Shown piece after piece: positions 51,433-52,500 of a stretch of DNA of 52,500 bases (position 1 is the stretch's first letter; each line of letters opens with the position of its first letter). Made by a program: the position numbers and the translations under genes. Source of the stretch: Symbiodinium natans (taxonomy: Eukaryota > Sar > Dinophyceae > Suessiales > Symbiodiniaceae); assembly GCA_905221605.1 (NCBI GenBank), contig CAJNDS010002307.1, forward strand, positions 199,287 through 251,786. The letters run 5' to 3'. The notes beneath the pieces are model-generated. The model had not been told where the DNA came from and searched no databases. It was given only the letters and a program-made list of their open reading frames with translations.

Positions 51433-51520
51433 CCTGCAGTTCATGCAAAGTCACCAGGCGCTGTCCAGTCTTGTAGCGATCGCAGAACCACTTGCGCGTC
51501 ACGGTACCTTGGAGACCCCG
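51433..51520 (-). CDS. Exon-like island, unknown protein
   Basis: Minus frame contains QGTVTRKWFCDRYKTGQRLV and continues TLHELQ. Clearly protein-like, stop-free. Confidence 0.5.
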
Positions 51521-51978
51521 CGGGGCGGGTTTAGGGAGTATATTTGAGACCTTGGCTGACACCCTTGCACATTCTGGTTTAGGTTGATGGTTGAGTTTCG
51601 AGTTTAGAGGTCAGGGTCGAGAGCGATGAAGTAGGGCCTTAGAACCTCCACCACCTCTTGATTACGTCTTTTTGCAGATCTCGAACAGGACCAAAGGAAT
51701 CTTCCACAATGCTTCCCTTAGAACACTACATAAACTTGGTAGCCCAGTAACCGCATAGTAATAAGGGCACCCTTTTTTGGGGTTGGTGCCTTTAGAAATT
51801 ATCCACCCTACATTCTAAACTCTAATCCATATACCGTGCTTAGCCCTTCCCTAAACCCTAAACCCTAAGAGGGTCTACGTCACCTCTATGGGTGTAGGGT
51901 GGGGTCTTTGAGGGTGGAAAAAGGCGCTTGCCTTTTGCGTTGAGTTTTTTTAGGGTTTATGGTTGGGGGGCTTAGTTT

Positions 51979-52085
51979 GGGCTGTTGCCCCTTATGATTA
52001 TACTAAGAGTCCTGAATAGGGATGATTCTAGGGGGGTACTTTTCATCCCGATTAAAGACCGTTAGCAATAGGGGGGGAACATCCC
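51979..52085. mobile_element. Diverged hairpin element, family E
   Basis: GGGCTGTTGCCCCTTATGAT at the left against the inverse of AGGGGGGGAACATCCC at the right. About 107 bp, related to 16440-16533. Confidence 0.6.
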
Positions 52086-52239
52086 AACCCTAAACCCGGA
52101 ACCCCTAAACCCCTCACCCCTGAACCCTGTACCCTAAACCCTAAACCCCTAGACCCTAGACCCTAAACCCTTAACCCCAAACCCTAAACCCAAGTTAGGG
52201 GGCTTAGGGTTGAGGGGTTTAGGACTTTTACGGTTTAGC

Positions 52240-52308
52240 AAATGTTTCATGGGACGAAGTGACAAGTGCGCCACACTACGCTCGATGGCGCTGGCCGGGG
52301 TGACGAGC
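52240..52308 (-). CDS. Exon-like island, unknown protein
   Basis: Minus frame contains LVTPASAIERSVAHLSLRPM. A further short island lies at the window edge (52450-52500). Confidence 0.4.
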
Positions 52309-52500
52309 ATAGACAATGGGTCCAAGCACTACACAAATTAAACCACCAACATCAGAAAAAGAAAAACTTCAAAAAGCTGAAGCCCTAAAAACCGAAACAG
52401 CCTGAAACCAAACCCCCAGGAACAAAACAACAAAACCTAAACCCTAAACCCGACCGAGCCGCAATTCAGATGCATCATGCACCCGCTGTGTCGCATGACC

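Noticed and set aside
541-52200. CRISPR-like or direct repeat arrays
   Set aside because: The repeats are 7-bp telomeric units in tandem without unique equal-length spacers, and the sequence is eukaryotic.
1-52500. A true chromosome end or subtelomere
   Set aside because: Tracts are short, occur in both orientations throughout, and are interleaved with phase-preserving exons. No terminal array at either edge.

Overview
The window looks like nuclear DNA of a dinoflagellate or close relative. Three things point there. (1) Plant-type telomere heptamers (TTTAGGG/CCCTAAA) occur in more than 100 short tracts over nearly the whole 52.5 kb, in both orientations, so this is interstitial telomeric sequence (ITS) and not a chromosome end. 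(2) Where a gene can be reconstructed, many introns use GA-AG or GC-AG ends, a known dinoflagellate trait. (3) Many introns are bounded by terminal inverted repeats or by direct repeats at the splice sites, the signature of introner-type transposable elements.

Main result: the GC-rich 'islands' of 60-300 bp between telomeric tracts read as exons, and nearly all those examined give protein-like frames on the minus strand. The window is therefore best read as minus-strand genes with small exons whose introns are built from telomere-like repeats and small inverted-repeat elements. The best case is a secreted DOMON/SURNod19-like protein at 43955-37362, about 15 exons. Most of its junctions can be placed to the base, and one intron (43108-43303) is a TIR- and TSD-bounded element carrying the telomeric array inside it.

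Layout. 0.3-6.1 kb: exon-like islands among ITS. 6.7-7.3 kb: degenerate CCCTAATAA repeats. 7.4-11.5 kb, minus: a D5_N / SF3 helicase / family-A-like polymerase (TVpol-type) gene of the kind carried by Polinton-like viruses, virophages and related transposons, with at least one GA-AG intron. 11.6-13.0 kb: microsatellites. 13.1-25.6 kb: ITS with many minus exon islands, hairpin elements and a poly-C element. 25.7-28.4 kb: tandem array of a ~500 bp unit. 28.5-36.7 kb: more minus islands, including a signal-peptide exon and a 42-nt GC-AG intron. 37.3-44.0 kb: the DOMON/SURNod19-like gene. 44-52.5 kb: ITS, variant heptamer arrays and more islands.

Most islands could not be assigned to named families, nor joined into complete genes, by eye. 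Their exon calls rest on open frame, composition and strand consistency. No rRNA, tRNA, spliced-leader gene or CRISPR was seen.
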